Assembly: GCA_009377445.1 (NCBI GenBank)
Contig: WHUA01000001.1
Span: 62,001 to 126,000, forward strand
Direction of reading: 5' to 3'
DNA: 64,000 nt
From: Alphaproteobacteria bacterium
GTDB lineage: Bacteria; Pseudomonadota; Alphaproteobacteria; UBA8366
The notes under the pieces were generated by a model. The model was not told where the DNA came from. It saw only the letters and a program-made list of their open reading frames with translations, and ran no database searches. Position 1 is the first letter of the stretch. Every line of letters begins with the position of its first letter. A program made the position numbers and the translations under genes. This document shows, one piece after another, positions 1 to 8,587 of the stretch.

Positions 1-448
1 GATAGATGATCAGCCCGCTCCACAACCCGATGGAGATGGAAACCGGCATCTTTTCGACGATCAGCCCGATCACGCTCTTGTCGCGGAAGAAGCTGTTGCC
101 GAAGTCGAAGGTCACGTAGTTGCGCATCATGATGAAGAAGCGCTCGTGCGCCGGCTTGTCGAAGCCGAACCTCTGCTCAAGCTGCTTGATATAAGCGGGA
201 TCGAGCCCCTGCGCGCCGCGATACTTCCCGCCGGGGCCCGCCTGGATTGGCCCGCGCTGGCCGGAGACTTCGCCGCTCGTATCGCCCGCGATTCGCGCCG
301 TCGCCTCGACGGCCGTGCCCTGAAGCTCCGCCAGCACGCGCTCGACCGGCCCGCCCGGCGCGAACTGCACGATGGCGAAGTTGACGACCATGATGCCGAA
401 GAGCGTCGGAAGGATCAGGAAGAGGCGCCGTATGATATAGGCCAGCAT
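1..448 (-). CDS. yejB: Peptide ABC transporter permease, YejB-like (partial, C-terminus off the left edge)
   Basis: Inner-membrane permease of a Dpp/Opp-type peptide importer. The frame opens with the ATG complementary to 446-448 and runs off the window, giving about 149 N-terminal residues. It begins with a hydrophobic segment (MLAYIIRRLFLILPT), followed by VQFAPGGPVE, the usual element after helix 1 in DppB/YejB permeases, then a long periplasmic stretch and FDFGNSFFRDKSVI, which matches the D-G-S segment before helix 2. The extended first periplasmic loop favours YejB over DppB. It starts 21 bases after the substrate-binding protein gene on the same strand, so the two are very probably one operon. 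The ligand is inferred from family only; YejABEF imports peptides in enterobacteria. Confidence 0.88.
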   Translation of the reverse strand, partial: MLAYIIRRLFLILPTLFGIMVVNFAIVQFAPGGPVERVLAELQGTAVEATARIAGDTSGEVSGQRGPIQAGPGGKYRGAQGLDPAYIKQLEQRFGFDKPAHERFFIMMRNYVTFDFGNSFFRDKSVIGLIVEKMPVSISIGLWSGLIIY

Positions 449-469
449 CGCGATCCCGTCCGGCTCAGG

Positions 470-2317
470 TCACTTCGGCTCAGCCGCGCGCTGCTGCTGC
501 TTCACCGACGCCTGTGTCGCCGTGTTGACCCACCATGCGTCGAACTGAAATCCCCGTTCCGGCGTCACCTTCGGCATCCCGAACATGTTCCAGTAGGCCA
601 CGCGGTCGGTCGCGATGTGCCAGTTCGGAACGACGAGGAACTTCCACAGGAGAACGCGGTCCAGCGCATGCGTGGCGGTGACCAGGGCGGCGCGGTCGCG
701 CGCGGCGATAAGCACTTCCACCAGGGCGTCGACAACCGGGTCTTTCAGGCCCGCGAGATTGCGGCTGCCCGGCCGGCCCGCCGCCTCGCTGCCCCAGAAA
801 TCCCGCTGCTCGTTGCCCGGCGACTCCGACTGACCCCAGCTCGTCACCGCCATGTCGAAGTCGAAGTCGTCGAGGCGCTTCTGGTACTGCGCGGTGTCCA
901 CCGTGCGCACGCTCACGTCGATGCCGAGCCGGCCCAGGTTCTGCTTGAACGGCAGCGAGATCCGCTCGAAGGCGGGCTGCACCAGCAGGATCTCGAACCG
1001 GAAGACCTCGCCCGTCTTGGCGTTCGTCAGCTTGTGCGTCTTCGGATCGACCTTCCAGCCCGCTTCGGCCAGCATATCGTTGGCGATGCGAAGGTTCGGG
1101 CGGACGTTGCCGCTGCCGTCGGTCGCCGGGTTGGTGTAGGCGGTGTCGAACACTTCCTTCGGCAGCTTGTCGCGGTATTTCTCCAGCAGCGCCAGCTCGG
1201 GGCCCTGCGGCAAGCCGCTGGAAGCGAGGTCGGAGTTGTCGAAGTAGCTATCCGTCCGCGTGTACTGGCCGTAGAACAGCGTCTTGTTCGACCACTCGAA
1301 ATCGAAGGCGTAGTTGAGCGCCCGGCGCACGCGCGGGTCCTGGAACAGGGACCGGCGCATATTGAAGACGAAGCCCTGCATCCCGGCGGAGCGGTTGTGC
1401 TCGATCGCGCGCTTGACGATCTGCCCGCTGCGGAGCGCCGGCGTGTCGTAGGCGGTCGCCCATTCCTTCGCCGAGTTCTCCAGGCGGAAATCGGCGCGGC
1501 CGGCCTTGAAGGCTTCGAGCGCCACGGTCGAATCGCGGTAGTACTCGTTGCGGATGATGTCGAAGTTGGACGTGCCGCGCCGCGCCGGATGGTCCTTCGC
1601 CCAGTAATCCTTCACCCGCTCGTAGGTCACGTAGCGGTTGGCCTCGAATTCCTTGACGCGATAGGGTCCGCTGCCGAGCGGCGGCTCGAGCGAGCCCTTG
1701 GTGAAATCGCGGCTCTCCCAGAAATGCTTGGGGAAGACGTAGAGCTGGCCGAGGATGAGCGGCAGCTCGCGGTTCTCGCCCGGCTTGAAGACGAACTTCA
1801 CGCCGTTCGACCCGATCTTTTCCACCTTCGCGACGTTCCCGTAGTAGAGGCGGTAGAACGGCGCGCCGTGCTCGAACAAGGCATTGAAGCTCCAGATCAC
1901 GTCGTCGACGGTGACCGGCTTGCCGTCGTGCCAGCGCGCCTTCGGATCGAGGTAGAAGGCGACCCAGGAGCGGTCGTCCGGAACCTCGACCGTCTCGCAG
2001 AGCAGGCAATACATGGAGAAGGGCTCGTCGGCCGATCCCTCCATCAGGGTGTCGTAGATTTGCGTGATGCTCCCCAGCCCGCGCCCGCCGACGATGAAGG
2101 GGTTGAAGCTGTCGAAGCCGCCGACCGCGGCGAGGCGGATGTCGCCGCCCTTGGGCGCATCCGGATTGACGTAGTCGAAGTGCTTGAAGCCGGCGGGATA
2201 TTTCAAATCCCCATGCATGGCGATGCCGTGGCCGCGGGACACCTTCTGCTGCGCCCCAGCGGCGGTGAGCCCGGCGGAAAACAGCAATGCGGCGGCAACC
2301 AAAATGAGTTTTTTCAA
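470..2317 (-). CDS. yejA: Extracellular peptide-binding protein of ABC transporter, YejA-like
   Basis: Periplasmic solute-binding protein (SBP family 5) that would feed the YejB-type permease downstream. 615 residues, the usual length for YejA. I chose the TTG start complementary to 2315-2317: it is preceded by GGAGAAG at good spacing and opens directly into a Sec signal peptide (KKLILVAAALLFSAGLTAAGA). ATG codons further upstream would add an Arg-rich stretch ahead of the signal peptide. Typical family-5 features are visible: AMHGDLKYPAGFKHFDYVNP near the mature N-terminus, YDTLMEGSADE, RDSTVALEAFKAGRADFRLE, and the C-terminal FDMAVTSWGQSESPGNEQ that is characteristic of YejA relatives. The binding protein lies first and the permease second in the transcription direction. 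The ligand is probably an oligopeptide, by family analogy. Confidence 0.9.
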   Translation of the reverse strand: MKKLILVAAALLFSAGLTAAGAQQKVSRGHGIAMHGDLKYPAGFKHFDYVNPDAPKGGDIRLAAVGGFDSFNPFIVGGRGLGSITQIYDTLMEGSADEPFSMYCLLCETVEVPDDRSWVAFYLDPKARWHDGKPVTVDDVIWSFNALFEHGAPFYRLYYGNVAKVEKIGSNGVKFVFKPGENRELPLILGQLYVFPKHFWESRDFTKGSLEPPLGSGPYRVKEFEANRYVTYERVKDYWAKDHPARRGTSNFDIIRNEYYRDSTVALEAFKAGRADFRLENSAKEWATAYDTPALRSGQIVKRAIEHNRSAGMQGFVFNMRRSLFQDPRVRRALNYAFDFEWSNKTLFYGQYTRTDSYFDNSDLASSGLPQGPELALLEKYRDKLPKEVFDTAYTNPATDGSGNVRPNLRIANDMLAEAGWKVDPKTHKLTNAKTGEVFRFEILLVQPAFERISLPFKQNLGRLGIDVSVRTVDTAQYQKRLDDFDFDMAVTSWGQSESPGNEQRDFWGSEAAGRPGSRNLAGLKDPVVDALVEVLIAARDRAALVTATHALDRVLLWKFLVVPNWHIATDRVAYWNMFGMPKVTPERGFQFDAWWVNTATQASVKQQQRAAEPK

Positions 2318-2428
2318 CGGCTTCTCCGGGTCGATCTCGATTGCATGCGGCAGCGTGCGCAGCGCCCGAGCCCCGCATCCTCGCCTATCGGCCCGCGATG
2401 TCAAATTAGATTCTTGTAAGATTAAGGA

Positions 2429-2479
2429 CCCTCTCCGCCCCCACGGGGGCAGAGAGGGAAACGTGCCCGCCAAGGGCAC
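2429..2479. repeat. Two tandem GC-rich hairpins between hisN and yejA
   Basis: The first inverted repeat has arms at 2429-2442 and 2446-2458 (CCCTCTC-GCCCC against GGGGC-GAGAGGG with a 3-base loop). The second is GTGCCC-GCCAA-GGGCAC at 2463-2479. They lie between hisN and yejA, which are read on the minus strand. There is no clear U-tract on either strand, so a simple intrinsic terminator is unlikely; it may stabilise an mRNA end or be a dispersed repeat unit. The rest of 2318-2483 holds nothing I recognise. Confidence 0.6.
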
Positions 2480-2483
2480 AGTC

Positions 2484-3281
2484 CTATTTATCGCGGAGAT
2501 GGGCTACGGCCGCCGCGTGGCAGGCTGGAGTCGATGCGGCCAATACATGGCCGTCCGACGTCTTCGTCAGTTGCGCGCCGTTCCAGTCGGTGATCACGCC
2601 GCCCGCGCCTTCGATCACCGGGATCAGCGGCATGAAGTCGTAGATCTTGAGGCCGAACTCGGTGACGAGATCGATGAAGCCGGTCGCCAGCAGGGCGTAG
2701 GAATAGCAATCGCCGCCGTAGCGCGACGACTTCACCTCGGCCAGCAGGGAATCGATCTTCGCCCGGTCGTTGCCGTGCCTGAACATCGCCGGGTCGGTCG
2801 CATATTGTGCGGCGTCGGCGAGTCGCGCGACCTTGCTGGTCGAAACCGGGCGGCCGTTCAGCGTGGTCCGCCGGCCGGCCATCCCGATCCAGCGCTCGTT
2901 CATGATCGGCTGGTTGACGATGCCGAGGATCGGGCGGCCGTTTCGCATCAGCGCGATCAGCGTGCCGAAGATGGGCATGCCCGTCACGAAGGATTTCGTC
3001 CCGTCGATGGGGTCGAGCACCCAGGCATACTCGGCATCGGTCCGCACGAAGGGGAACTCCTCGCCGAAGATGCCGTGGTCGGGGTAGGCCTCCTCGATCA
3101 GCTTGCGCATCGCCGCCTCCGCCGAGCGGTCGGCGATCGTGACCGGGCTTTCGTCCGCCTTGGATTCGATCTTCATGTCGGCCGGGTCGGCGCGGAAATA
3201 GCGGCGCACGATGTCGCCGCTCACATCGGCAAGGCGCTCGGCCAGGGGCAGGAACGTTTCCGGACCGTCAATCGCCATCAA
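2484..3281 (-). CDS. hisN: Histidinol-phosphatase, inositol monophosphatase family
   Basis: Probable histidinol-phosphate phosphatase, the penultimate step of histidine biosynthesis, cytoplasmic and Mg-dependent. 265 residues. The inositol-monophosphatase metal sites are intact: GEE at residues 73-75, WVLDPIDGTKSF at 88-99, and the C-terminal KIYDFMPLIPVIEGAGGVITDW carried in two adjacent pieces (IYDFMPLIPVIEGAG, GVITDW). The combination YDFMPLIPVIEGAGG is typical of the HisN branch rather than SuhB or CysQ; this is recalled from family members. It lies 25 bases downstream of a cytochrome c gene on the same strand. Other IMPase-type substrates cannot be excluded from sequence alone. Confidence 0.86.
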   Translation of the reverse strand: MMAIDGPETFLPLAERLADVSGDIVRRYFRADPADMKIESKADESPVTIADRSAEAAMRKLIEEAYPDHGIFGEEFPFVRTDAEYAWVLDPIDGTKSFVTGMPIFGTLIALMRNGRPILGIVNQPIMNERWIGMAGRRTTLNGRPVSTSKVARLADAAQYATDPAMFRHGNDRAKIDSLLAEVKSSRYGGDCYSYALLATGFIDLVTEFGLKIYDFMPLIPVIEGAGGVITDWNGAQLTKTSDGHVLAASTPACHAAAVAHLRDK

Positions 3282-3306
3282 TGATCGCGGCCCGCGGGGC
3301 CGCGCC

Positions 3307-3849
3307 TCACGGCAGGGGTTTCGGGCTGTCGCTCAGCGTTCGCAGGTAGGCGATGACGTCGGCGCGCTCCTGGTCCTTCTTGATGCCGATGAAGGTCATC
3401 TTCGTGCCCTTGGCATAGGCCTTGGGGCTGTAGATGAACTTGCTGAGGGACTCGTAATCCCAATTGCCCGGCATGCCTTGCATGACGCCGGAGTAGCTGA
3501 AGCCTTCGTGGGCCGCGTGCTTCGCACCGACGACATTCCACAGGTTGGGGCCGATCTTGTTGGGCCCGCCCTTCTCGAAGGTGTGACAGGCCGCGCACTT
3601 CTTGGCAACCTTTTCGCCGTTCGCCACGTTCGCGTTCGCCAGCAGCGGGCCGATCGGCTGCGGCCCGGCAGGCGCCGACGCGGTCTGCGCCGAAGGCTCC
3701 TCCACCCCGGCGGCGATCTCGTAGGCCTGCTTGGCCGGCACATGAGGATGATAAAGCTGATGCGCGATGAAGCCCGTGATCATCGCCAGAAGCCCGGCGC
3801 TGAGCACCGCAGCAGCAAGCTTGTTCAAGAAAAGCGGATCGTTCCCCAT
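3307..3849 (-). CDS. cycM: Membrane-anchored class I cytochrome c (CycM type)
   Basis: Electron carrier attached to the periplasmic face of the inner membrane, expected to pass electrons to a terminal oxidase. 180 residues: an uncleaved N-terminal hydrophobic anchor at about residues 8-30, an Ala/Pro linker at about 45-68, then one cytochrome c domain with heme motif CAACH (Cys85, Cys88, His89), and the axial Met in GTKMTF (Met151). The domain layout and length match CycM of rhizobia and relatives. Upstream, 3850-4043, is the divergent spacer shared with kdsB. Heme attachment and oxidase partner are inferred from family. Confidence 0.9.
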   Translation of the reverse strand: MGNDPLFLNKLAAAVLSAGLLAMITGFIAHQLYHPHVPAKQAYEIAAGVEEPSAQTASAPAGPQPIGPLLANANVANGEKVAKKCAACHTFEKGGPNKIGPNLWNVVGAKHAAHEGFSYSGVMQGMPGNWDYESLSKFIYSPKAYAKGTKMTFIGIKKDQERADVIAYLRTLSDSPKPLP

Positions 3850-3982
3850 GACCTCGTTTCATCCGTCCAGTAGTTCGCCAACCAAAAACGCGCCCCAGGC
3901 ACCTCCCCGAAGCGCGGGTCCAACAATCGGCTGGCCTAACCTATACCAATGGGCTGTAATGCCATACCCGACCGCACCGCGC

Positions 3983-3997
3983 GCGTCAAAATGACGC
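3983..3997. promoter_or_regulatory. Perfect palindrome GCGTCA-AAA-TGACGC in the cycM/kdsB divergent spacer
   Basis: A 6+3+6 inverted repeat with no mismatch lies about 47 bases before the kdsB start and is immediately followed by CATAATAG, which resembles a -10 element reading toward kdsB. Its position in a divergent spacer is what an operator would have, but I do not recognise the regulator. The rest of 3850-4043 shows no other clear structure. Confidence 0.35.
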
Positions 3998-4043
3998 ATA
4001 ATAGCGCCGTGCCGCCTCATGAACCGGCCGCCACGATAAGCCC

Positions 4044-4787
4044 ATGTCCCATAGCAACAAATCCATCGTCGTCGTCCCGGCCCGGCTGGGCTCGATCCGC
4101 CTGCCGGACAAGCCGCTCGCGGATATCTGCGGCGAGCCGATGATCGTCCACGTCTGGCGCCGCGCGGTGGAGGCGGGGGTCGGCCCGGTCCTCGTGGCGG
4201 CGGCCGAGCGCGAGATCGCCGCCGCGGTCGAGAAGGCCGGCGGCACGGCGGTGCTCACCGATCCCGGTCTCCCCTCCGGCTCCGACCGCATCCATCAGGC
4301 GCTGCAGAGGTTCGACCCCGCGAAGTCCTACGATGCCGTGGTGAACCTGCAAGGCGACATCCCGACGATCGAGCCGGCGCCGATACGGGCCGCGCTCGAC
4401 CTCCTGTCCGACCCTGAGGTCGACATCGGCACGCTAGCCGCGGAGATCGCGCGGGAGGAGGAACGCTGCAATCCGAACGTCGTCAAGGCGGTCGTGCCGC
4501 TCGCGCCCGGCGCCCGGCGCGGCCGCGCGCTCTACTTCACCCGCGCGACCGCGCCCACCGGCGCCGGGCCGCTCTACCACCACATCGGGCTATACGCCTA
4601 CCGGCGCGCCGCGCTGGAGCGGTTCGTCGCGCTGCCGCCCGGAATTCTCGAACGGCGCGAAAGGCTTGAGCAGCTTCGCGCGCTCGAGGCCGGGATGCGG
4701 ATCGACGTCGCTCTCGTTGACACGGTTCCGCTCGGCGTCGATACTCCGGCCGACCTCGACCGCGCCCGCAGCCTGCTGGGGCGCTAG
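4044..4787 (+). CDS. kdsB: 3-deoxy-manno-octulosonate cytidylyltransferase (CMP-Kdo synthetase)
   Basis: Activates Kdo with CTP to CMP-Kdo for lipopolysaccharide inner-core assembly; cytoplasmic. 247 residues, standard for the family. Recognisable elements are the N-terminal nucleotide-binding stretch [16 protein letters not shown], the [10 protein letters not shown] segment, [11 protein letters not shown] and [11 protein letters not shown], which holds the metal-binding Asp. It starts at ATG 4044, and pheA follows 15 bases after its stop on the same strand. Its presence implies an LPS-bearing outer membrane. Confidence 0.95.
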   Translation: MSHSNKSIVVVPARLGSIRLPDKPLADICGEPMIVHVWRRAVEAGVGPVLVAAAEREIAAAVEKAGGTAVLTDPGLPSGSDRIHQALQRFDPAKSYDAVVNLQGDIPTIEPAPIRAALDLLSDPEVDIGTLAAEIAREEERCNPNVVKAVVPLAPGARRGRALYFTRATAPTGAGPLYHHIGLYAYRRAALERFVALPPGILERRERLEQLRALEAGMRIDVALVDTVPLGVDTPADLDRARSLLGR

Positions 4788-4802
4788 GATGGATCTCCGA
4801 TA

Positions 4803-5663
4803 ATGGCGGCGAAGACCGACAACCTGATCGCCTTTCAGGGCCTGCCCGGCGCTTATTCCGACCTGGCGTGCCGGACCGTGTTTCCGGACATGGGCACCCT
4901 GCCCTGCGCGGCCTTCGAGGACGTCTTCGCGGCGGTGCACGACGGCAAGGCGACGCTCGCCATGATACCGGTCGAGAACTCGGTCGCCGGACGCGTGGCC
5001 GACATCCATCACCTGCTGCCGGACTCGGGCCTGCACATCATCGGCGAGCACTTCCTGCGCGTGAACCATCAGCTCCTCGGCCTCAAGGGTGCCAAGCTCG
5101 CGCAACTGAAGACCGTCCACAGCCACGTTCACGCGCTCTCGCAGTGCCGCAACACGCTGCGGAAGCTGGGCTTGACGGCGGTGGTCCATGCCGACACCGC
5201 CGGCGCGGCGAAGGAGCTTTCGGAAAAGCGCACGCCGTCGATGGGCGCGATCGCCTCGACGCTGGCGGCGGAGATCTACGGCCTCGACATCCTGCGCGAC
5301 AATATCGAGGACGAAGAGCACAACACGACCCGCTTCCTCGTCATGGCCGAAGATCCGATCGATCCCGATCCGGCGGAGGGCGTCGTCGTCACCTCCTTCG
5401 TGTTTCGCGTCCGCAACGTCCCGGCGGCGCTTTACAAGGCGCTGGGGGGCTTCGCCACCAACGGCGTCAACATGACCAAGCTCGAATCCTACATGATCCG
5501 CGGGCAGTTCGTGGCGACGCAGTTCTACGCCGACATCGAGGGCCACCCGGACCAGACGCCGGTGCGCCTCGCGCTCGAAGAGCTCGGCTTCTTCAGCCGG
5601 GAAGTGAAGATCCTGGGCGTCTATGCCGCCTCGCCCAACCGCCGGCGGGCCGGCGCGGAATAG
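4803..5663 (+). CDS. pheA: Prephenate dehydratase with regulatory ACT domain
   Basis: Converts prephenate to phenylpyruvate for phenylalanine synthesis. 286 residues: catalytic PDT domain at about residues 8-185, with FQGLPGAYSDLA at the start, MIPVENSVAGRV, and the diagnostic NTTRFLVM motif; then a C-terminal ACT domain (about 198-275) with the Phe-binding ESYMIRGQFVATQF segment (ESRP-like). There is no chorismate mutase domain, so it depends on a separate mutase such as the one at 43190. It follows kdsB closely, and the nudC stop is only 3 bases past its own stop on the opposite strand. Feedback inhibition by Phe is expected from the ACT domain. Confidence 0.95.
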   Translation: MAAKTDNLIAFQGLPGAYSDLACRTVFPDMGTLPCAAFEDVFAAVHDGKATLAMIPVENSVAGRVADIHHLLPDSGLHIIGEHFLRVNHQLLGLKGAKLAQLKTVHSHVHALSQCRNTLRKLGLTAVVHADTAGAAKELSEKRTPSMGAIASTLAAEIYGLDILRDNIEDEEHNTTRFLVMAEDPIDPDPAEGVVVTSFVFRVRNVPAALYKALGGFATNGVNMTKLESYMIRGQFVATQFYADIEGHPDQTPVRLALEELGFFSREVKILGVYAASPNRRRAGAE

Positions 5664-5666
5664 CCT

Positions 5667-6569
5667 TCAGCCGCCCTCGATCCATTCGTTGACCAGCCGG
5701 CGCGCGATCGAGTCCTTGCGCGGCAATCTGAGGGTGTCGTCTTCCGGCGAGTTGCGGAGCTGGTCGCGCGTGAACCAGCGGGCGCCGTCCTCCAACTCGT
5801 TGTAGTCCACGTTCAGGTCGAACGTGACTGCCCGCGCCGTGAAGCCCAGCATGACGTTCGCCGGGAACGGCCAGGGCTGCGAGGAGTGATAGTCGATGTC
5901 GGCGATCCGGAGGCCGACTTCCTCGTAAACCTCGCGCGCGACGGCGTCTTCCATGCTCTCGCCCGGCTCGACGAAGCCGGCGAGGATGGTGTGCAGCCCC
6001 GGCATCATCGTGGCCTTGCGGCCCAGGACCACGCGGTCGCCGCCGTCGTGCACCAGCATGATCACCGCCGGATCCGTGCGCGGGAAACACTGCGTGCGGC
6101 AGTCGGGGTTGGTGCATTGCCGGACGTGCCCGGCCTGGACGCTTTCGGTAGGCGCCCCGCAAAGCCCGCAGAAGCGGTGCCGGTGATGCCACGTCATCAT
6201 CGCCCGGGCAAAGGCGATCATCCCGCCGTCGCCCGGCGCCATCCGGGGGCCGACCTGGCGCAGGTCGTGAAACTCGCCGTGCTCGCGGAAGGGCGGCTCC
6301 GCATGATGCGACACGTCGATGGCGAAATGGGCGACATCGCCGATCAGGCCCAGAAACACCCGTGTCGGCGATGCGGCGGCCAGGCACTGCTCCGGGTCGA
6401 GCAGAACCGTCCTCGGCATGTCGCCTTCCAGCACGAGGCTGCGCGACCGCCATACCGCCAGGATGCGCGAGGACCGGTCGGCGAGGCGCTGCCTGATCCA
6501 GTCGTCGTCGCGGCGCAGATGACCGGCCCGGTCGAGCGCGCGGCTGGCGTAAATGTTGGGGTTTTTCAT
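5667..6569 (-). CDS. nudC: NAD(+) diphosphatase / RNA deNADding enzyme, Nudix family
   Basis: Hydrolyses NADH or NAD-capped RNA 5' ends. 300 residues from the ATG at 6567-6569 (MKNPNIYAS). The four zinc-ribbon cysteines are at residues 134, 137, 152 and 157. The Nudix box GFVEPGESMEDAVAREVYEE continues to about residue 220, and the NudC-specific SQPWPFP motif follows it. The frame is open further upstream, but that would run into the SRP RNA gene, which argues for the internal start. It is convergent with pheA and divergent from ffs/dnaX. Confidence 0.93.
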   Translation of the reverse strand: MKNPNIYASRALDRAGHLRRDDDWIRQRLADRSSRILAVWRSRSLVLEGDMPRTVLLDPEQCLAAASPTRVFLGLIGDVAHFAIDVSHHAEPPFREHGEFHDLRQVGPRMAPGDGGMIAFARAMMTWHHRHRFCGLCGAPTESVQAGHVRQCTNPDCRTQCFPRTDPAVIMLVHDGGDRVVLGRKATMMPGLHTILAGFVEPGESMEDAVAREVYEEVGLRIADIDYHSSQPWPFPANVMLGFTARAVTFDLNVDYNELEDGARWFTRDQLRNSPEDDTLRLPRKDSIARRLVNEWIEGG

Positions 6570-6619
6570 GGCCGGAGATTTGCACGGTTGCCCGCCGCGT
6601 GCAACGTGGCGCGCGGGCC

Positions 6620-6648
6620 TTGCCATATGGGCGGGCGTGGTTGATATA
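6620..6648 (+). promoter_or_regulatory. Putative sigma70-type promoter of ffs
   Basis: TTGCCA (6620-6625), a 17-base spacer, then GATATA (6643-6648); an overlapping TATAGT gives a 19-base spacer. The -10 ends about 8 bases before the inferred 5' end of the SRP RNA, as expected for a stable RNA. Confidence 0.5.
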
Positions 6649-6656
6649 GTGGCCAC

Positions 6657-6753
6657 GGAAGGCTGGCCGGCGGACGGACCCCTCGCCAACCCGGTCAGGT
6701 CCGGAAGGAAGCAGCCGTAACGAGTTCGGCCCGGGTCGCTCGGCTGGTCTTCC
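6657..6753 (+). ncRNA. ffs: Signal recognition particle RNA, small bacterial (4.5S) type
   Basis: RNA partner of Ffh in co-translational targeting of membrane proteins. The conserved domain IV hairpin is exact: GGTCAGGTCCGGAAGGAAGC followed by AGCCGTAA. The flanking segments GGAAGGCTGGCCGG and the trailing CGGCTGGTCTTCC pair to close the long helix, which sets the ends at about 6657 and 6753. Location immediately upstream of dnaX is the common alphaproteobacterial arrangement. A CCCGAATTCGGG palindrome follows at once but lacks a U-tract. Confidence 0.95.
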
Positions 6754-6820
6754 ACCCGAATTCGGGCACGGAATTGGGCGCTGTATCAGGCGCGCGAGGG
6801 AATAGAAACAGTCCCGCCTT

Positions 6821-8584
6821 ATGGCCACGGGCAGCGAATCCACAGCCTATCGAGTTCTTGCTCGAAAATACCGGCCCAGTAACTTTTCGGAGCTGGTCGG
6901 GCAGGATGCGCTCGTCCGGACGCTTACGAATGCCATCGAAAGCGGCCGGATCGCCCAGGCCTACATGCTCACCGGCGTGCGTGGCGTCGGCAAGACCACC
7001 ACGGCGCGGATCATCGCCCGCGCGCTCAATTGCACCGGCGCGGACGGCAAGGGCGGGATCACCGCCTCGCCCTGCGGGGTGTGCGACAACTGCGTCGCCA
7101 TCGCCGAGGACCGCCACGTCGACGTGATGGAGATGGACGCGGCGAGCCGCACCGGGATCGACGACATCCGCGAGCTGATCGAGGGCGTGCGCTACAAGCC
7201 CGTGTCGGCGCGGTTCAAGGTCTACATCATCGACGAAATCCACATGCTCTCCAAGAACGCCTTCAACGCGCTGTTGAAGACGCTCGAGGAGCCGCCGGAG
7301 CATATCCGCTTCGTCTTCGCCACCACCGAGATCCGCAAGGTGCCGGTAACGGTGCTGTCGCGCTGCCAGCGCTTCGACCTGCGCCGGCTCGATGCCGGCC
7401 TGCTGGCGGCGCATTTCACGGCGATTGCGGAGCGCGAGCGGATCCCGGTCGAGCCCGAGGCGATCCGGCTGATCGCCCGCGCCGCGGACGGCTCGGTGCG
7501 CGACGGCCTGTCGCTGCTCGACCAGGCGATCGCGCTGGGCTCGGACCGCGTCGCCGCCGCCCAGGTGCAGGAGATGCTTGGCCTCGCCGACCGGACGGCG
7601 GTGTTCGCGCTGTTCGACCGGCTGATGGCCGGCGAGATCAAGCAGGCGCTCGACCAGATGCAGACGATGTACCGCGACGGCGCCGACCCCGCCGCCGTGC
7701 TGCAGGATCTGCTGGATGTCACCTACTGGGTCACGCGGATCAAGATCGCCCCGGAAGTCGCCGACGCGCCCTACACGCCCGAGGCGGAGCGCACGCACGG
7801 CCGGGAAATGGCGCAGAAGCTCTCGATGCCCGTGCTCACCCGCGCCTGGCAGCTCCTGCTCAAGGGGCTCGAGGAGACGCTGCGCGCGGACGCGCAGCTT
7901 CAGGCGGCGGAGATGGTGCTGGTGCGGCTCGCCTATGCCGCCGACCTTCCGCCGGCCACCGAGCTGGCGAAGGAGCTTGCGGCAGCGCCCACTTCCCAAT
8001 CCCCGCCCCCGGGGACAACCCAGGCGCCGCCGCCTGGGCCTCGGCCCAGCCGCGGCGGAAACGGCGGTGGAAACGGCGGGCCGGCTGTCTCGGCGGCCGC
8101 CGCCATGGCCACGCCGGCCCCCGCCGCCGCGCCCGGAACTTCGCCGGCCAAAACGCCGCAGAGCTTTCTCGAGGTCATACGGCTGTTCGAGGAAAACCGC
8201 GAAGTCGGCATCAAGACGCAGCTACACAATTCGGTCCACCTCGTGAAATTCGAGCAGGGCCGGATCGAGCTCAGGCCGACGGAGCACGCGCCGCGCGACC
8301 TGGCCAGCAAGACCATGACTTTCCTGGAACAATGGACCGGCATGCGCTGGGTCGTCAGCATCTCGCAGGAACGGGGCGACCCGACGCTCGCGGAGCAGGA
8401 CGATGCGGCGCGCCAAAGGCTGATGGACGCCGCGGAAAGGCTGCCGGTCGTTCAAGCCGTGAAAGAATCCTTCCCCGGTGCGGTGATCCGCAAGGTTACG
8501 CCCCGGACGGAGCTTGCCGAACTGGAATCCGACGCGATGTTTCTCGATGCGCCGGACGCGGCGGAAGACGATGAAAGGGATTGA
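6821..8584 (+). CDS. dnaX: DNA polymerase III subunit gamma/tau
   Basis: Clamp-loader ATPase and replisome organiser. 587 residues: AAA+ module with Walker A GVRGVGKTT (about 52-60), a zinc cluster containing SPCGVCDNC, Walker B-like IIDEIHMLS and the SRC arginine-finger motif LSRCQRFD. A Pro/Ala/Gly-rich linker covers about 387-445, and a tau-like C-terminal domain follows. I see no A-rich slippery run near the linker, so the E. coli type of frameshift to gamma is not evident. ybaB begins 3 bases after its stop and recR follows, the usual dnaX-ybaB-recR operon. Confidence 0.96.
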   Translation: MATGSESTAYRVLARKYRPSNFSELVGQDALVRTLTNAIESGRIAQAYMLTGVRGVGKTTTARIIARALNCTGADGKGGITASPCGVCDNCVAIAEDRHVDVMEMDAASRTGIDDIRELIEGVRYKPVSARFKVYIIDEIHMLSKNAFNALLKTLEEPPEHIRFVFATTEIRKVPVTVLSRCQRFDLRRLDAGLLAAHFTAIAERERIPVEPEAIRLIARAADGSVRDGLSLLDQAIALGSDRVAAAQVQEMLGLADRTAVFALFDRLMAGEIKQALDQMQTMYRDGADPAAVLQDLLDVTYWVTRIKIAPEVADAPYTPEAERTHGREMAQKLSMPVLTRAWQLLLKGLEETLRADAQLQAAEMVLVRLAYAADLPPATELAKELAAAPTSQSPPPGTTQAPPPGPRPSRGGNGGGNGGPAVSAAAAMATPAPAAAPGTSPAKTPQSFLEVIRLFEENREVGIKTQLHNSVHLVKFEQGRIELRPTEHAPRDLASKTMTFLEQWTGMRWVVSISQERGDPTLAEQDDAARQRLMDAAERLPVVQAVKESFPGAVIRKVTPRTELAELESDAMFLDAPDAAEDDERD

Positions 8585-8587
8585 CGC

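Noticed and set aside
146..2419. Long plus-strand open frame (757 codons) opposite yejA
   Set aside because: His/Arg/Val-rich composition typical of the antisense frame of a GC-rich gene; the minus strand encodes a clear YejA with signal peptide.
7980..8150. Programmed frameshift in dnaX producing gamma
   Set aside because: No A-rich slippery heptamer is visible in the linker region.
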